A stretch of DNA of 34,991 nt from Bacillota bacterium (GCA_012521465.1 JAAYMI010000196.1:1-34991); one strand, 5' to 3'; positions 1 through 12,607 are shown, numbered from the stretch's first letter. A program made the numbers and translations. The notes: generated by a model from the sequence alone, not told the origin.

Positions 1-163
1 CGGGCTCGCCTACCAGAACGGCAATGTCACTCAGTACCACTGTCTTGCCTTCCACCCAAGCCTCTGCCTGAAGCTCAATCACAGCTTTAGACTCGGCACC
101 TACTTGTGCAGGAATGAGGAGAATACACAGGCAAATCGCCGTTAGCAGTCTAAACATCAGCAT
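1..163 (-). CDS. flgA: Flagellar P-ring assembly protein FlgA-like, N-terminal fragment cut by window edge
   Basis: Reverse strand from ATG 163-161, overlapping the flgG stop (TAATG): [54 protein letters not shown]. Signal peptide followed by the 'V.LsDIA.l.G' pattern typical of FlgA/SAF proteins; follows flgF-flgG. Confidence 0.7.
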   Translation of the reverse strand, partial: MLMFRLLTAICLCILLIPAQVGAESKAVIELQAEAWVEGKTVVLSDIAVLVGEP

Positions 164-951
164 TACCTGCGGAGATTGTTGGCAGTCTGCAGCATATCAT
201 CTGCAGCCTGAATCGCTTTAGAGTTAGTTTCGTATGCCCGCTGGGCTACGATCATGTTCACCATTTCCTCAACTACCTGCACGTTAGACATTTCCAGCCA
301 GCCTTGGGCAAGTTTGCCAAAGCCATCTAGTCCCGGGGTGCCAATCATCGGCGACCCGCTGGCTGCCGTAGCGGCAAAGAGGTTGCCGCCTTCGCTTTTC
401 AGGCCCGCAGGGTTGACGAACCGCACCAGCTCAATTTGCCCGATGGTCTCCGGCTCGCTCGCGCCTGGGCGCATGACGGATACGGTCCCGTCTGAACCTA
501 CGCTGAAATCGATGGCATCAATGGGCACGATAATCTCCGGCTCCAGGGGGAATCCGTCCGATGTCGTGAGACGTCCGTCGCTGTCCATCTTAAAGGCACC
601 ATCCCGGGTATAGCGAATACCCCCATCGGGCAAAAGGATCTGGAAAAACCCATCGCCCTCGATAACGATATCCATGGGGTTGTCTGTCTGTTGAAATGTA
701 CCTTGGGAAAAGATCCGCTGGGTGGCCACATGACGCACGCCGTGACCGATTTGGATGCCTGTGGGGACTTGCGCACCCGCGGTCGTTGGAGTACCAGCGT
801 AGCGCACCGTCTGGTAGAGCAAGTCTTGGAAATCAACGCGGCTTTTCTTGAAACCAGTGGTATTGACGTTGGCGAGATTGTTGGAAATAGTGTCAATTTT
901 GAACTGCTGCGCAGTCATTCCCGATGCGGCAGTCCACAGTGAACGCATCAT
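163..951 (-). CDS. flgG: Flagellar basal-body rod protein FlgG
   Basis: 262 aa; N-term [47 protein letters not shown] and C-term [43 protein letters not shown] are typical of FlgG. Confidence 0.95.
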   Translation of the reverse strand: MMRSLWTAASGMTAQQFKIDTISNNLANVNTTGFKKSRVDFQDLLYQTVRYAGTPTTAGAQVPTGIQIGHGVRHVATQRIFSQGTFQQTDNPMDIVIEGDGFFQILLPDGGIRYTRDGAFKMDSDGRLTTSDGFPLEPEIIVPIDAIDFSVGSDGTVSVMRPGASEPETIGQIELVRFVNPAGLKSEGGNLFAATAASGSPMIGTPGLDGFGKLAQGWLEMSNVQVVEEMVNMIVAQRAYETNSKAIQAADDMLQTANNLRR

Positions 952-1069
952 AAAAAACCCTCCCTGTGTTGAGCTAACACAAAGGCAGGGGGAACACGGC
1001 TATCTCCGTCGTTCGACAGCCGCAGAGGGCTTCTGTTCACCAGTCCGGCCCTATATCCCCTGTTTGTGT

Positions 1070-1807
1070 TTAGATTTCATTGACAGCCTTACCGAGCGTC
1101 TCATCGTAAGCCTGTACTACCTTGGCATTGGCCTCATAGGCCCGCTGCACGCTGATGAGGTTCACCATTTCTCGGATGACATTCACATTGGCCATCTCCA
1201 CGGCACCCTGCACCACTGTTGTATCCCGATAGCGGAAAGGCGGCCCTGCCTCTGGAGTCGCTTCATAGAGATTTGCTCCACGGCGCAGTAGTCCATCACG
1301 GTCTGTAAACTCCACCACCAGCAGCTTGTCCACGAAGCGGCCATCCACCAGGACCTGCCCCGTGCCGTCGATCACGACGTCTGTGCCGTTAATCAAGATC
1401 GGCCCCCGTTCACCCCGCACGCGGTGACCGTCAAGAGTAACAAGCCACCCGGAAGCATTTGTGGTAAAACGGCCATCACGAGTATAGCGGGGCCCCTCAG
1501 GTGTCTCCACGGCAAAGAACCCAGGACCGACAAGAGCGGCATCGAGGGGGTTGCCAGTGCTTCTGAGCGCTCCAGGCAGAAATGACGAACGATCACCGTT
1601 CACTGCCGCTCCTGTGCCGAGGCGGCCAATAGGTACGCTGGTACCGTTATGTACGCGAGAAATGAGCATTTCGGGAAACGCGTAGATATGCGGCGCTTGG
1701 CGCTGAAATCCCGCGGTATCCACGTTGGCTAAATTGTTGCTGAGCATATCCATTCTAGCTGTCTGCACCAGCATTCCCGACGCGGCAGTGTACAGTCCTC
1801 TGAGCAT
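1070..1807 (-). CDS. flgF: Flagellar hook-basal body protein, FlgF/FlgG family
   Basis: 245 aa; MLRGLYTAASGMLVQTARMDMLSNNLANVDTAGFQRQ; C-term EMVNLISVQRAYEANAKVVQAYDETLGKAVN. Corresponds by position to flhO in the spoIIQ-spoIIID-mbl-flhO-flhP order. Confidence 0.9.
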   Translation of the reverse strand: MLRGLYTAASGMLVQTARMDMLSNNLANVDTAGFQRQAPHIYAFPEMLISRVHNGTSVPIGRLGTGAAVNGDRSSFLPGALRSTGNPLDAALVGPGFFAVETPEGPRYTRDGRFTTNASGWLVTLDGHRVRGERGPILINGTDVVIDGTGQVLVDGRFVDKLLVVEFTDRDGLLRRGANLYEATPEAGPPFRYRDTTVVQGAVEMANVNVIREMVNLISVQRAYEANAKVVQAYDETLGKAVNEI

Positions 1808-1885
1808 CGCCCCACCTCCTTCCCTACGCCCTTACTAATAGTATCGGTTTATCTGTTCGGGGCTTGAGAGAAAAACAGCAAAAAA

Positions 1886-2908
1886 CTAGCGGCTGAGGAC
1901 CCGCAGCGAAGTGAGAGCAGAGCGCTTCGTGAGATCATCAAGGCGTTCCAGTACTTCCCCCGTTCCCCGGGCCACACAGGTGAGAGGATCCTCTGCCAAA
2001 TGCACAGGCACGCGCGTCTCTTCCTGAATCAGCTGCACCATGCCATCCAAGAGAGCTCCGCCGCCGGTGAGCATCATACCATTGTTGACGATGTCCGCAG
2101 CTAATTCTGGCGGGGTAATCTCTAAGACGCGCTTGATTCCGTCGACAATTGTGCGAATCGGTTCTTCCAGAGAGGTATAAATATCATTGGACGAAAGAAC
2201 AATCGTCGCCGGTAAGCCCGAAACCAGATCTCGACCCCGCACCTGCATAGTCTTGTCCACCCCAGGCAGGGCAGTACCGATGTTAATCTTAATGTCCTCG
2301 GCGGTGCGATCGCCGATGGCCAGATTGTGGACGCGGCGAATATAGCGCACGATTGCTTCCTCAAAATCGGCGCCTCCTACCCGCAGTGATTCCGAAACTA
2401 CTTCGCCGCCCAGCGAAATCACGGCGATATCCGTTGTACCGCCACCGATATCCACGACCATACTGCCGTGGGGGGCAGCGATATCTAAACCGCACCCGAT
2501 GGCTGCGGCAATCGGTTCAGAGATGAGGTAAACGTCTTTGGCACCAGATTGAACTGCCGCCTCCAACACAGCGCGTTTCTCGACGCTGGTCACTCCCGAC
2601 GGAACACAGATCACAACTCGCGGCCGGAATAAGCGGTTCCGGCCGATCGCCTTGCGAATAAACAGCTTCAGGATTTCTTCCGTGATCTGATAATCCGCGA
2701 TGACACCTTCACTAAGGGGCCGAATTGCTCTAATATTGCCCGGAGTGCGTCCAATCATCTCCCGGGCTTCCGTTCCAATAGCACACACTTTTTGGGTATC
2801 TATATCCATGGCCACAACGGTTGGTTCGCTGATCACAACACCTTTACCGCGCACATAGACCAAAATATTAGCGGTACCAAGGTCAATTCCGATATCAAGT
2901 CCAAACAT
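1886..2908 (-). CDS. mbl: Rod shape-determining protein, MreB/Mbl family
   Basis: 340 aa; MFGLDIGIDLGTANILVYVRGKGVVISEPTVVAMD, VVDIGGGTTDIAVISLGG; adjacent to spoIIID as in Bacillus mbl. Confidence 0.93.
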   Translation of the reverse strand: MFGLDIGIDLGTANILVYVRGKGVVISEPTVVAMDIDTQKVCAIGTEAREMIGRTPGNIRAIRPLSEGVIADYQITEEILKLFIRKAIGRNRLFRPRVVICVPSGVTSVEKRAVLEAAVQSGAKDVYLISEPIAAAIGCGLDIAAPHGSMVVDIGGGTTDIAVISLGGEVVSESLRVGGADFEEAIVRYIRRVHNLAIGDRTAEDIKINIGTALPGVDKTMQVRGRDLVSGLPATIVLSSNDIYTSLEEPIRTIVDGIKRVLEITPPELAADIVNNGMMLTGGGALLDGMVQLIQEETRVPVHLAEDPLTCVARGTGEVLERLDDLTKRSALTSLRVLSR

Positions 2909-2986
2909 GCGACTGCCCCCTTCGACGAATCATTTTACATGTGTTCGACAAAGCCGGGGCAATTCCTGTCCAAATGCCGTTGAATC

Positions 2987-3247
2987 TTATGATGCTTGCG
3001 AACTCTTGCTGTATTTCTGCCTAGTTGCCTCGCCGCCGCGAATGTGCCGCTCAGACTTGTTGAGCTCCAGCACCTCCTTAACCTGCCGGGATAGTTCTTT
3101 ATTGATGCGGGGCAGCCTTTCGGTAACATCCTTGTGAATGGTGCTCTTGCTCACCCCAAACACAGAAGCCGCCTGCCGGACGGTCGCATTGGTTTTCAAA
3201 ATGTATTGGCTGACATCCACCACCCGCTTGCGGATATAGTCCCTCAT
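2987..3247 (-). CDS. spoIIID: Sporulation transcriptional regulator SpoIIID
   Basis: MRDYIRKRVVDVSQYILKTNATVRQAASVFGVSKSTIHKDVTERLPRIN; HTH; the ATG at 3247 has SD AGGGGGAG, so it is preferred over the ORF-track start at 3277. Confidence 0.95.
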   Translation of the reverse strand: MRDYIRKRVVDVSQYILKTNATVRQAASVFGVSKSTIHKDVTERLPRINKELSRQVKEVLELNKSERHIRGGEATRQKYSKSSQAS

Positions 3248-3310
3248 CTTCGCTCCCCCTAGCAGCTTTTTGTACATTTATATGCCAGGGATAGGCGATT
3301 ATGCTTCGGA

Positions 3311-4027
3311 TCAGCGGAGAAACGCCATGGGATTTACAGGCTTCCCGTTGTGGGAAAGGCTGAAAAACAGACTGCCGTTGGCCGCCCGCCCGATGGTTTG
3401 ATTCTGGCTGACCTCTTGGCCGGGGGAGACAGTGAGAGCTTCAACGGAGCGGTAAATGCTCTGCCAGCCGCCTCCGTGATCGATCACCAGTTCTGTTTGG
3501 AAACTGTCTGACCCCACTGATACGACCCGGCCCGGGAGAACGGTGCGCACCAGCTCATCCGTGACAGCCAGCTCAATTCCGGAATTGAACCGCCAGTCAT
3601 TGTACACCGGATGGCGATACCAGCCGAAAGGCGTGCTGATTTCGCCCTTCGCCGGCCAGATCAAATATTCGAATGAGACTGTCTCTGCCACCTCCGGTTG
3701 AGACAGGGGCTCTGTGGGACTGGGCCTTTCGGGCCCGGGAGGCTCCACCGCCACCGCGATGACAGGTTCTTCCAAGACCCACGGGTAAGACTCTTGCAGG
3801 ACCTGGTGAACCTGCTCCCGAATGGCTGCTGCCAGTGCTTCTTCCTGGAAGAGCTGTGCTGTCGTGGGCGGCGTCTCGGGCATCGGGGGCAGGCGGAAAT
3901 ATGTACCCGCGGAAATCCCCAGGATGAGCGCGACCACTGCCACTACCACGATCCGCGGCACGCCGCTGCGGGCAACTCTTCGCCACCACTGACCAAAACC
4001 GGCCTTTAACTGCTGTATATGCCGCAT
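3311..4027 (-). CDS. spoIIQ: SpoIIQ-like membrane-anchored M23/LytM-domain protein with degenerate active site
   Basis: N-terminal TM segment (IVVVAVVALILGISAGTYF), C-terminal LytM fold (GEISTPFGWYRHPVYNDWRFNSGIELA...GSLFFSLSHNGKPVNPMAFLR); located between atpC and spoIIID. ATG at 4027 has SD AAGGTGGTG. Confidence 0.82.
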   Translation of the reverse strand: MRHIQQLKAGFGQWWRRVARSGVPRIVVVAVVALILGISAGTYFRLPPMPETPPTTAQLFQEEALAAAIREQVHQVLQESYPWVLEEPVIAVAVEPPGPERPSPTEPLSQPEVAETVSFEYLIWPAKGEISTPFGWYRHPVYNDWRFNSGIELAVTDELVRTVLPGRVVSVGSDSFQTELVIDHGGGWQSIYRSVEALTVSPGQEVSQNQTIGRAANGSLFFSLSHNGKPVNPMAFLR

Positions 4028-4078
4028 ACTATCACCACCTTGGGGATAGTATGCACCCAAATATTGCCTAATATGCGC

Positions 4079-4108
4079 ACAAAAAACGGGCCCCGAACAA
4101 GGACCCCT
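4079..4108 (-). terminator. Rho-independent terminator downstream of atpC
   Basis: Minus strand GGGTCC-TTGTTCG-GGGCCC-GTTTTTTG; 6-bp stem (one G-U) followed by a T run. Confidence 0.7.
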
Positions 4109-4127
4109 CCCTTTTGCATTCGTGCGC

Positions 4128-4540
4128 CTATTTCCTGTTATTACCGCCCGCAGCCTTCAAGCGGGCAAGCGCCCTGCGCAGCGCCGCCTCAGCTCGGGCA
4201 AAGTCCACTGCCTCGCTGCGTTCCCTCAGCCGCTGCTCCGCTCTGGCCTTGGCTGCTTTGGCCCGCTCTACGTCAATCTCGTAAGAGAGCTCAGCGGAAT
4301 TACCCATCACCGTCAACGCATTACCGTGCATCTCAGCAAAGCCGCCGCCCAGGGCAAGAAACTCCCGCTCGCCCTGGCGTGAGCCGAACTCCACCACACC
4401 GATCTCCAGTACCGCTGCCAAGGGAGCGTGGTTGGCCAAGATGCCGAACTCACCATCCGTACCTGGTAGAGAAACGTACTCCACTTCCTGCTGCACCACA
4501 GTGCGCTCTGGTGTCACTACCTCGAACCGGAATGCCGCCA

Positions 4541-4541
<1 letters not shown>
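4128..4541 (-). CDS. atpC: F1 ATP synthase epsilon subunit
   Basis: 137 aa; FRFEVVTPERTVVQQEVEYVSLPGTDGEFGILANHAPLAAVLEIG; follows atpD. Confidence 0.96.
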
Positions 4542-5959
<1,418 letters not shown>

Positions 5960-5970
5960 TTATATCCCCC

Positions 5971-6858
5971 TTACCTTACGCGTTCCAAGGCATCTGCACC
6001 GCCTACGATTTCCGCAATCTCCTTCGTAATGGCAGCCTGGCGTGCCCGGTTAAAGGACAGCGTCAGTTCTTTAATGAGTTCACCAGCGTTGTCGCTGGCA
6101 TTGCGCATGGCGGTCATGCGGGCCCCAAACTCGCTGGCCTTCGCTTCCATCAAAGACTGGAAGATGGCCGCGTCAATCAAGAGGGGCACAACCACGTCAA
6201 TAACCTGGGATAGACTGGGCTCATAGAAATACACCGGATCGAACGCGGCCTGGGTTTCCTGCTCCCCGCCGGTATAGGCATCCCCAATTGGCAGGATTGG
6301 ACGCAGCTCTACTCGATGCGTAACTGTGTTTATAAACCTGGTATAGAGTATGCTGGCCTTGTCAAACAGATCGTGCACATAGAAATCATAGATCATCTGC
6401 CCAATCTGATGGGCCTGCCCAGTCGTGATGTTATCACCGAGGTTGACAAACTCACCGAGAGTATCCCGATTGCGGCGGCGGAAATAGTCTCTTGCCTTGC
6501 GCCCCACCACGACCAGCATCGTTTTGGGATGCTGCGCGGTAAACTCTGAAGCCCTGCGCAAAATGTTAGCATTGTACCCACCGGCTAGACCCCGTTCCGA
6601 TGTGACTACCACCAAGCAGTGCCTATCCCCCTGCCGCGAGCGGGCAATGGGTGGCAGTTCCTCTCCAACCCGCTCTGCCGCAGCCAAGGCTCTAGATAAT
6701 GACTGCTGCAGGCGGGCGAAGTATGGGCGGGTTGCTTCGGCGCTCTTTTGAGCCTGCCGCAGCTTGGAAGCGGCCACCATTTCCATGGCCTTGGTGATCT
6801 GCTGAATGCTGCGGATGGTGTTCATCCGCCGCTTAATGTCGCGGCCTGTTTGCGCCAC
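5971..6858 (-). CDS. atpG: F1 ATP synthase gamma subunit
   Basis: 295 aa; DIKRRMNTIRSIQQITKAMEMVAASKLRQAQ and C-term FNRARQAAITKEIAEIVGGADAL. Confidence 0.98.
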   Translation of the reverse strand: MAQTGRDIKRRMNTIRSIQQITKAMEMVAASKLRQAQKSAEATRPYFARLQQSLSRALAAAERVGEELPPIARSRQGDRHCLVVVTSERGLAGGYNANILRRASEFTAQHPKTMLVVVGRKARDYFRRRNRDTLGEFVNLGDNITTGQAHQIGQMIYDFYVHDLFDKASILYTRFINTVTHRVELRPILPIGDAYTGGEQETQAAFDPVYFYEPSLSQVIDVVVPLLIDAAIFQSLMEAKASEFGARMTAMRNASDNAGELIKELTLSFNRARQAAITKEIAEIVGGADALERVR

Positions 6859-6869
6859 TTCGCCCCCCC

Positions 6870-8378
6870 CTAACTCATGAAGCTTTGCTTGAATGTTTTG
6901 ATCGCTGTCTCTAAGCCAGCCTTTATCTCGTCTGTGATCTCCTTCTGCTCAGCGATGGCCACCAGAATATGGGGCTGCTCGCGGTGCATGTAGGCCAAAA
7001 GCTCCCGCTCAAAGCGCACCACGTCTTCCACCGCTATGCTGTCTAGGTGCCCGTTGACAGCGGTATACAGGGACACAACCTGCTCAGGCACTGACATGGG
7101 CTTGTACTGCTCCTGCTTGAGGATCTCGTAAATCCGCTCGCCCCGCGCCAGCCGGGTTTGGGTGACTCGGTCTAGATCAGAGCCGAATTGGGCGAATGCC
7201 AGCAGTTCCCGGTACTGCGACAAATCAAGGCGCAGCGTGCCTGCGACTTGGCGCATGGCCCTCACCTGCGCGGCTCCACCTACACGGGATACGGATCTGC
7301 CAACACTCACCGCCGGCCTGATGCCAGCATAGAACAGGTCCGGCTCAAGGTAGATCTGCCCGTCAGTAATAGAGATGACGTTGGTGGGAATGTAAGCAGA
7401 AATGTCCCCTGCCTGCGTTTCAATGATGGGCAGCGCGGTCATGGACCCTCCACCCAACTCGTCGCTCAACTTGGCAGCCCGCTCCAAGAGGCGGGAGTGG
7501 ATGTAAAAGACGTCCCCTGGGAAGGCTTCGCGGCCCGGCGGACGCCTCAAAAGCAGTGACATCTCCCGGTAAGCCGCAGCGTGCTTGGACAGATCGTCAT
7601 AGATCACCAGCACGTCTTTGCCCTTGTACATAAACTCTTCGCCCATGGCAGCACCCGCATAGGGTGCAATGTACAGCAGCGGCGCTGGTTCACTGGCAGT
7701 AGCAGAAACCACAATCGTGTAGTCCATAGCGCCGTGCTTCTGAAGCGTAGCAACTACGCCAGCCACCGTTGAGGCCTTCTGGCCGATCGCCACATAGATG
7801 CAGATCACATTTTGATCATGCTGATTTAGGATGGTATCGACGGCAATAGCAGTCTTCCCCGTCTGCCTGTCACCGATAATCAACTCGCGCTGGCCGCGAC
7901 CAATCGGGATCATGGAGTCAATCGCTTTGAGACCTGTCTGCAGAGGCTGATGCACGCCGCGCCGGTCCACTACTCCTGGCGCCCTAGATTCGATGGGGCG
8001 GTAGGCATTAGCCTTAATCGGACCTTTCCCGTCGATAGGCTGGCCAAGGGGATTCACCACCCGGCCAACTAGTTCTTCTCCCACAGGCACCTGCACAATG
8101 CGGCCGGTCCGCCTTACTGCATCGCCTTCTTTGATGTGTTCATATGGACCTAAAATAACGGCGCCGATGTTATCTTCCTCGAGATTGAGCACCATCCCAT
8201 AGGTCTCTCCGGGAAACTCCAACAGTTCGCCGGCCATTGCCTGCTCTAACCCGTAGACGCGGGCGATGCCGTCACCAACTGTCAGGACCGTGCCTTCCGA
8301 CTCAACCTGCAACTCCGCATCTAGTTCCTGGATCTGGCGGCGAAGGATTGCCACAATCTCATCAGGTCTCATGCTCAT
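6870..8378 (-). CDS. atpA: F1 ATP synthase alpha subunit
   Basis: 502 aa; [19 protein letters not shown]-terminal helix [49 protein letters not shown] 7 nt before ATG. Confidence 0.99.
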   Translation of the reverse strand: MSMRPDEIVAILRRQIQELDAELQVESEGTVLTVGDGIARVYGLEQAMAGELLEFPGETYGMVLNLEEDNIGAVILGPYEHIKEGDAVRRTGRIVQVPVGEELVGRVVNPLGQPIDGKGPIKANAYRPIESRAPGVVDRRGVHQPLQTGLKAIDSMIPIGRGQRELIIGDRQTGKTAIAVDTILNQHDQNVICIYVAIGQKASTVAGVVATLQKHGAMDYTIVVSATASEPAPLLYIAPYAGAAMGEEFMYKGKDVLVIYDDLSKHAAAYREMSLLLRRPPGREAFPGDVFYIHSRLLERAAKLSDELGGGSMTALPIIETQAGDISAYIPTNVISITDGQIYLEPDLFYAGIRPAVSVGRSVSRVGGAAQVRAMRQVAGTLRLDLSQYRELLAFAQFGSDLDRVTQTRLARGERIYEILKQEQYKPMSVPEQVVSLYTAVNGHLDSIAVEDVVRFERELLAYMHREQPHILVAIAEQKEITDEIKAGLETAIKTFKQSFMS

Positions 8379-8391
8379 GCTTTTTCCTCCG

Positions 8392-9501
8392 TTACACCGT
8401 ATATTTCTGCTCTAGAATACCACAGATTCTTCGAGCTGCCCGGCCGTCCCCATAGGGATTGGGGGCCTGGGCCATTGCCATGTAAACGTCAGTATTGGTC
8501 AGCAGCTCAGCAACACTGGCGTAGATTCTTTCTGGGTCTGTGCCTACAACCCTGCAGGTACCAGCAGCTACCCCTTCGGGCCTTTCCGTATGTTCCCGCA
8601 GCACCAACACGGGCACATGGAGAGCAGGCGCTTCCTCCTGCAGGCCTCCGGAATCTGTAAGCAGCAGCTTGCTCCTGCGCATCAGGTTGGCAAACTCCCG
8701 GTAATCAGGCGCCTCAATCAGGTGGATGTGTTCGATGCCGCTGAGTTCCGCCCGCAGCACTGCCTGAAGGCGCGGATTGCGGTGCATCGCCACAACGATC
8801 TGGCAGTAATGGCTCGCGGCAATCCGCCGCAGAGCTTCACAGATTCCCACAAGGGGGGTTCCCCAATTCTCTCTGCGGTGCACCGTGACCACAATGACAG
8901 GCCGGGAAAAATCAAGCCCAGCCAGGATCGGAACGCGAAATGCATAATCATCCTGCACTACCTCGAGGAGTGCATCAATCACAGTATTGCCTGTTATGTA
9001 AACCTCTTTACTGCCCCGCACCTCTCGGCGGACATTCTCTGCCGCCTGCTCCGTGGGGGCAAAGTGAATGTCTGCCAGGACATCTGTCAAGCGGCGGTTC
9101 GCCTCTTCGGGAAAAGGATTGCCCAATTCCTCAGTGCGCAACCCCGCCTCCACATGGGCAATGGGTATTCTCTCATAAAACGCGGCAAGTGCCGCTGCAA
9201 AGGCAGTAGTGGTATCCCCATGCACCAGCACTAGGTCTGGGCGCCAACTGCGCAGGATCTCTCCCACACCCTGCAGCACCCTCGTGGTGATCTCTTCCAA
9301 AGTCTGGCCGTGGGTCATGATCCCCAGGTTATAGTCCGGTACGATCTGAAAGACCTCTAGTGCCTGGTCCAGCATTTCGCGGTGCTGTCCAGTACAGATC
9401 ACCCGTACCTCCCACTTGGGGTTCTCCCGCATGGCCAGCACCACCGGCGCCATCTTTATGGCCTCTGGCCGGGTGCCAAACACAACTGCAAATTTGACCA
9501 T
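8392..9501 (-). CDS. wecB: UDP-N-acetylglucosamine 2-epimerase (non-hydrolysing)
   Basis: [79 protein letters not shown]. Confidence 0.96.
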   Translation of the reverse strand: MVKFAVVFGTRPEAIKMAPVVLAMRENPKWEVRVICTGQHREMLDQALEVFQIVPDYNLGIMTHGQTLEEITTRVLQGVGEILRSWRPDLVLVHGDTTTAFAAALAAFYERIPIAHVEAGLRTEELGNPFPEEANRRLTDVLADIHFAPTEQAAENVRREVRGSKEVYITGNTVIDALLEVVQDDYAFRVPILAGLDFSRPVIVVTVHRRENWGTPLVGICEALRRIAASHYCQIVVAMHRNPRLQAVLRAELSGIEHIHLIEAPDYREFANLMRRSKLLLTDSGGLQEEAPALHVPVLVLREHTERPEGVAAGTCRVVGTDPERIYASVAELLTNTDVYMAMAQAPNPYGDGRAARRICGILEQKYTV

Positions 9502-9502
9502 T

Positions 9503-10531
9503 TTACATTCTCCGCTCAATCTTTGATGGTACCTGGATCATACCGACCCGCGCCGACCCGTACAAGAAAGCTGCAGCAATCACAGGCACCAGGATGTAAG
9601 CTGCCCAAGCATACCGCGCTGCAAACAGGGCTGCACAGGCAGAAAGGCTGCTGAGGAAATAGGCCACAAATACGACTTGGCGCTGGGTTAGGCCGAGCTG
9701 GAGCATGCGGTGGTGGAAGTGGCTCTGATCTGCCTGGTAAAACGGAACTCCCTGCTGAATGCGGCGGACCACTGCGCAAAACGTGTCCACAATGGGCAGT
9801 GCAAAGATCAAGATCGGTACGGACAGGCCGATGGTGGCCGCTCCTTTGAGCGCACCTTCCGTGGATACCACCGCTAAGAGCAGACCCAGCAGCATCGCTC
9901 CCGCATCACCCAAATACAGCTTCGCAGGGTTGAAGTTGAAAGGCAGAAAACCAGCACTGACACCAACCAAAATCGCGGATAGCACTGCCGCTTCCATGCG
10001 CCCCAAATCCCACGCCAGACTCAACAAAGTGAGGGCGGCGATCAGGCTGATGCCTACCGCCAACCCATCAAGCCCGTCGATAAAATTCATGAGGTTAATC
10101 AAGGCCAAAATCCAAAACACGGTCACGGGCATAGATAAGTATCCGAGGTAAAACATCCCGCCAAAGGGGTTGCTGACAAACTCAATTCGCCCGCCCCAAA
10201 TTACATATACCAACACGGCCGCGAGCTGGCCGATAAACTTCTGACCAGCGTTGAGCCCTATCCGGTCGTCCACGAGCCCGACAGCTGTGATGATGGAAGC
10301 GGCCAAGAGCGTGGGGAGAATATGCGGTATGTCCGCCAGCCATGCAGCCACCACCACACCGGCCAAAACCGCCAGTCCCCCACCTGTAGGCATGGGTACC
10401 TTGTTGATGCGGCGCGGATTAGGTAGATCGACCAACCCCAGCTTCGGTGCCAGGCGCTTGACAAGCGGGGTGAGGGCAAAGGTGACGGCAAATGCCGCCA
10501 GACCGGGAACTGCTAATTGGAGTGGAATCAT
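9503..10531 (-). CDS. tagO: Undecaprenyl-phosphate GlcNAc-1-phosphate transferase, WecA/TagO family
   Basis: 342 aa multi-TM; PMPTGGGLAVL, NLMNFIDGLDGLAVG, FNFNPAKLYLGDAGAMLLG, SHFHHRMLQLGLTQRQVV. Confidence 0.94.
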   Translation of the reverse strand: MIPLQLAVPGLAAFAVTFALTPLVKRLAPKLGLVDLPNPRRINKVPMPTGGGLAVLAGVVVAAWLADIPHILPTLLAASIITAVGLVDDRIGLNAGQKFIGQLAAVLVYVIWGGRIEFVSNPFGGMFYLGYLSMPVTVFWILALINLMNFIDGLDGLAVGISLIAALTLLSLAWDLGRMEAAVLSAILVGVSAGFLPFNFNPAKLYLGDAGAMLLGLLLAVVSTEGALKGAATIGLSVPILIFALPIVDTFCAVVRRIQQGVPFYQADQSHFHHRMLQLGLTQRQVVFVAYFLSSLSACAALFAARYAWAAYILVPVIAAAFLYGSARVGMIQVPSKIERRM

Positions 10532-10532
10532 A

Positions 10533-11009
10533 TCATCCCTCCTGATTCTCTTTCCACTGTTCCACCACTATCCCCGCTTCGCAAAGGAGTTCACGGGCCA
10601 AAGGGTCAGGATAGCCGCCGCGAAACACAATCCGCTCCACACCGGCATTAATGAGCATCTTGGCACACTGGACGCAGGGCTGTGTGGTGCAGTATAAAAC
10701 TGCCCCTTGAGTGCTTACGCCGTGCAGGGCAGCTTGGATGATCCCGTTCTGCTCCGCATGGATGCCTCGGCAGATCTCGTGCCTTTCCCCCGAAGGGATG
10801 GCCAGCTGCTGTCTCAGGCAGCCAACTTCAGCACAGTGGGATACTCTTGTGGGGGCGCCGTTGTACCCAGTGGCAATAATCCTGCGGTCTTTGACTAAAA
10901 TGGCACCAACCTGTCGGCGGAGGCAGGTGGAACGACTGCTGACCAATTCAGCAATCTGCATAAAGTATTCGTCCCACGTCGGGCGTTCCTGCACGCTATC
11001 CCCCCACAC
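10533..11009 (-). CDS. comEB: dCMP/cytidylate deaminase family protein (ComEB-like)
   Basis: 158 aa; zinc motif [11 protein letters not shown] and [26 protein letters not shown]. Confidence 0.93.
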   Translation of the reverse strand: MWGDSVQERPTWDEYFMQIAELVSSRSTCLRRQVGAILVKDRRIIATGYNGAPTRVSHCAEVGCLRQQLAIPSGERHEICRGIHAEQNGIIQAALHGVSTQGAVLYCTTQPCVQCAKMLINAGVERIVFRGGYPDPLARELLCEAGIVVEQWKENQEG

Positions 11010-11012
11010 TCT

Positions 11013-11678
<666 letters not shown>

Positions 11679-12110
11679 CTACTTGTATTCGATTTTATCC
11701 ACCCTGCGCTGGTGCCTGCCACCTTCGAACTCCCCGGCGAGGTAAGCGCGCACGATGTCCTCCATCAGGCCTACTCCCAATACCCGTGCTCCCATGCAGA
11801 GCACGTTGCTGTTGTTGTGGGCGCGGGCCATGCGGGCTGAATAGGTATCATTGCACAAAGCCGCCCTGATGCCCGGAACTTTATTGGCGGCAATGGAAAC
11901 GCCGATCCCTGTCCCGCAGATCAGGATTCCGCAATCGTACGTCCCTGCGGCAACAGCTTCGGCCACTTTGTGAGCGATGTCTGGGTAATCACAGCTTTCT
12001 GCTGAATGGGTGCCGAAGTCGTCTACTGCATGTTGTTCCTGCTGGAGAAACCTGATGATCTCCGCTTTGGCTTGGAAACCACCATGGTCACTGCCGATCG
12101 CGATTCTCAC
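11679..12110 (-). CDS. rpiB: Ribose-5-phosphate isomerase B
   Basis: IAIGSDHGGFQAKAEI, CGTGIGVSIAANKVPGIRAALCNDTYSARMARAHNNSNVLCMGARV. GTG start at 12110 forms a GTGA overlap with the preceding phosphatase stop. Confidence 0.96.
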   Translation of the reverse strand: MRIAIGSDHGGFQAKAEIIRFLQQEQHAVDDFGTHSAESCDYPDIAHKVAEAVAAGTYDCGILICGTGIGVSIAANKVPGIRAALCNDTYSARMARAHNNSNVLCMGARVLGVGLMEDIVRAYLAGEFEGGRHQRRVDKIEYK

Positions 12111-12607
12111 TGCTTCCCCTCCTCCTGCTGCCAAGCATCTACGATTGCCTGCACAGCTTGGCTGATCTCATCCCGCACCTGGCGGTATACCTCTACGGAT
12201 CCCCCAAACGGATCGGTGATTCCATATACCTTCTCCCTCGTTTCCGCCAGTTCCTCCTGAGATTTGAGAGAGTCCTCATACTCCTGCAGCAGGTAGACTT
12301 TCGCTGCCAGCTCCGGCGCCAATTGGAGCAGCTGATCTTTGTGGCTCTTGGTCATGACGAGGATCAAATCGAATTCTTCAGCTAGTGCTGGATGGAACTT
12401 GCGGGAGCGGTGGCTGGCGAGATCCACCCCCAGCTCGGACATGGCGGCCACGGCCCCCTCACTTGCTGGGTCACCCGTAAAGGCCCCGAGACCGGCAGAG
12501 GCAGTTCTTACCGCAATGCCTGCCTGCTCAGCATAGTGCTTCAGCAGCGCCGCGGCCATGGGACTGCGGCAAGTATTCCCTGTACACACGAACAATACCG
12601 ATTTCAC
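12107..12607 (-). CDS. Low-molecular-weight protein arginine/tyrosine phosphatase family
   Basis: VLFVCTGNTCRSPMAAALL (CX5R loop) and the distal DPFGGSVEVYRQVRDEI. Confidence 0.94.
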   Translation of the reverse strand: MKSVLFVCTGNTCRSPMAAALLKHYAEQAGIAVRTASAGLGAFTGDPASEGAVAAMSELGVDLASHRSRKFHPALAEEFDLILVMTKSHKDQLLQLAPELAAKVYLLQEYEDSLKSQEELAETREKVYGITDPFGGSVEVYRQVRDEISQAVQAIVDAWQQEEGKQ

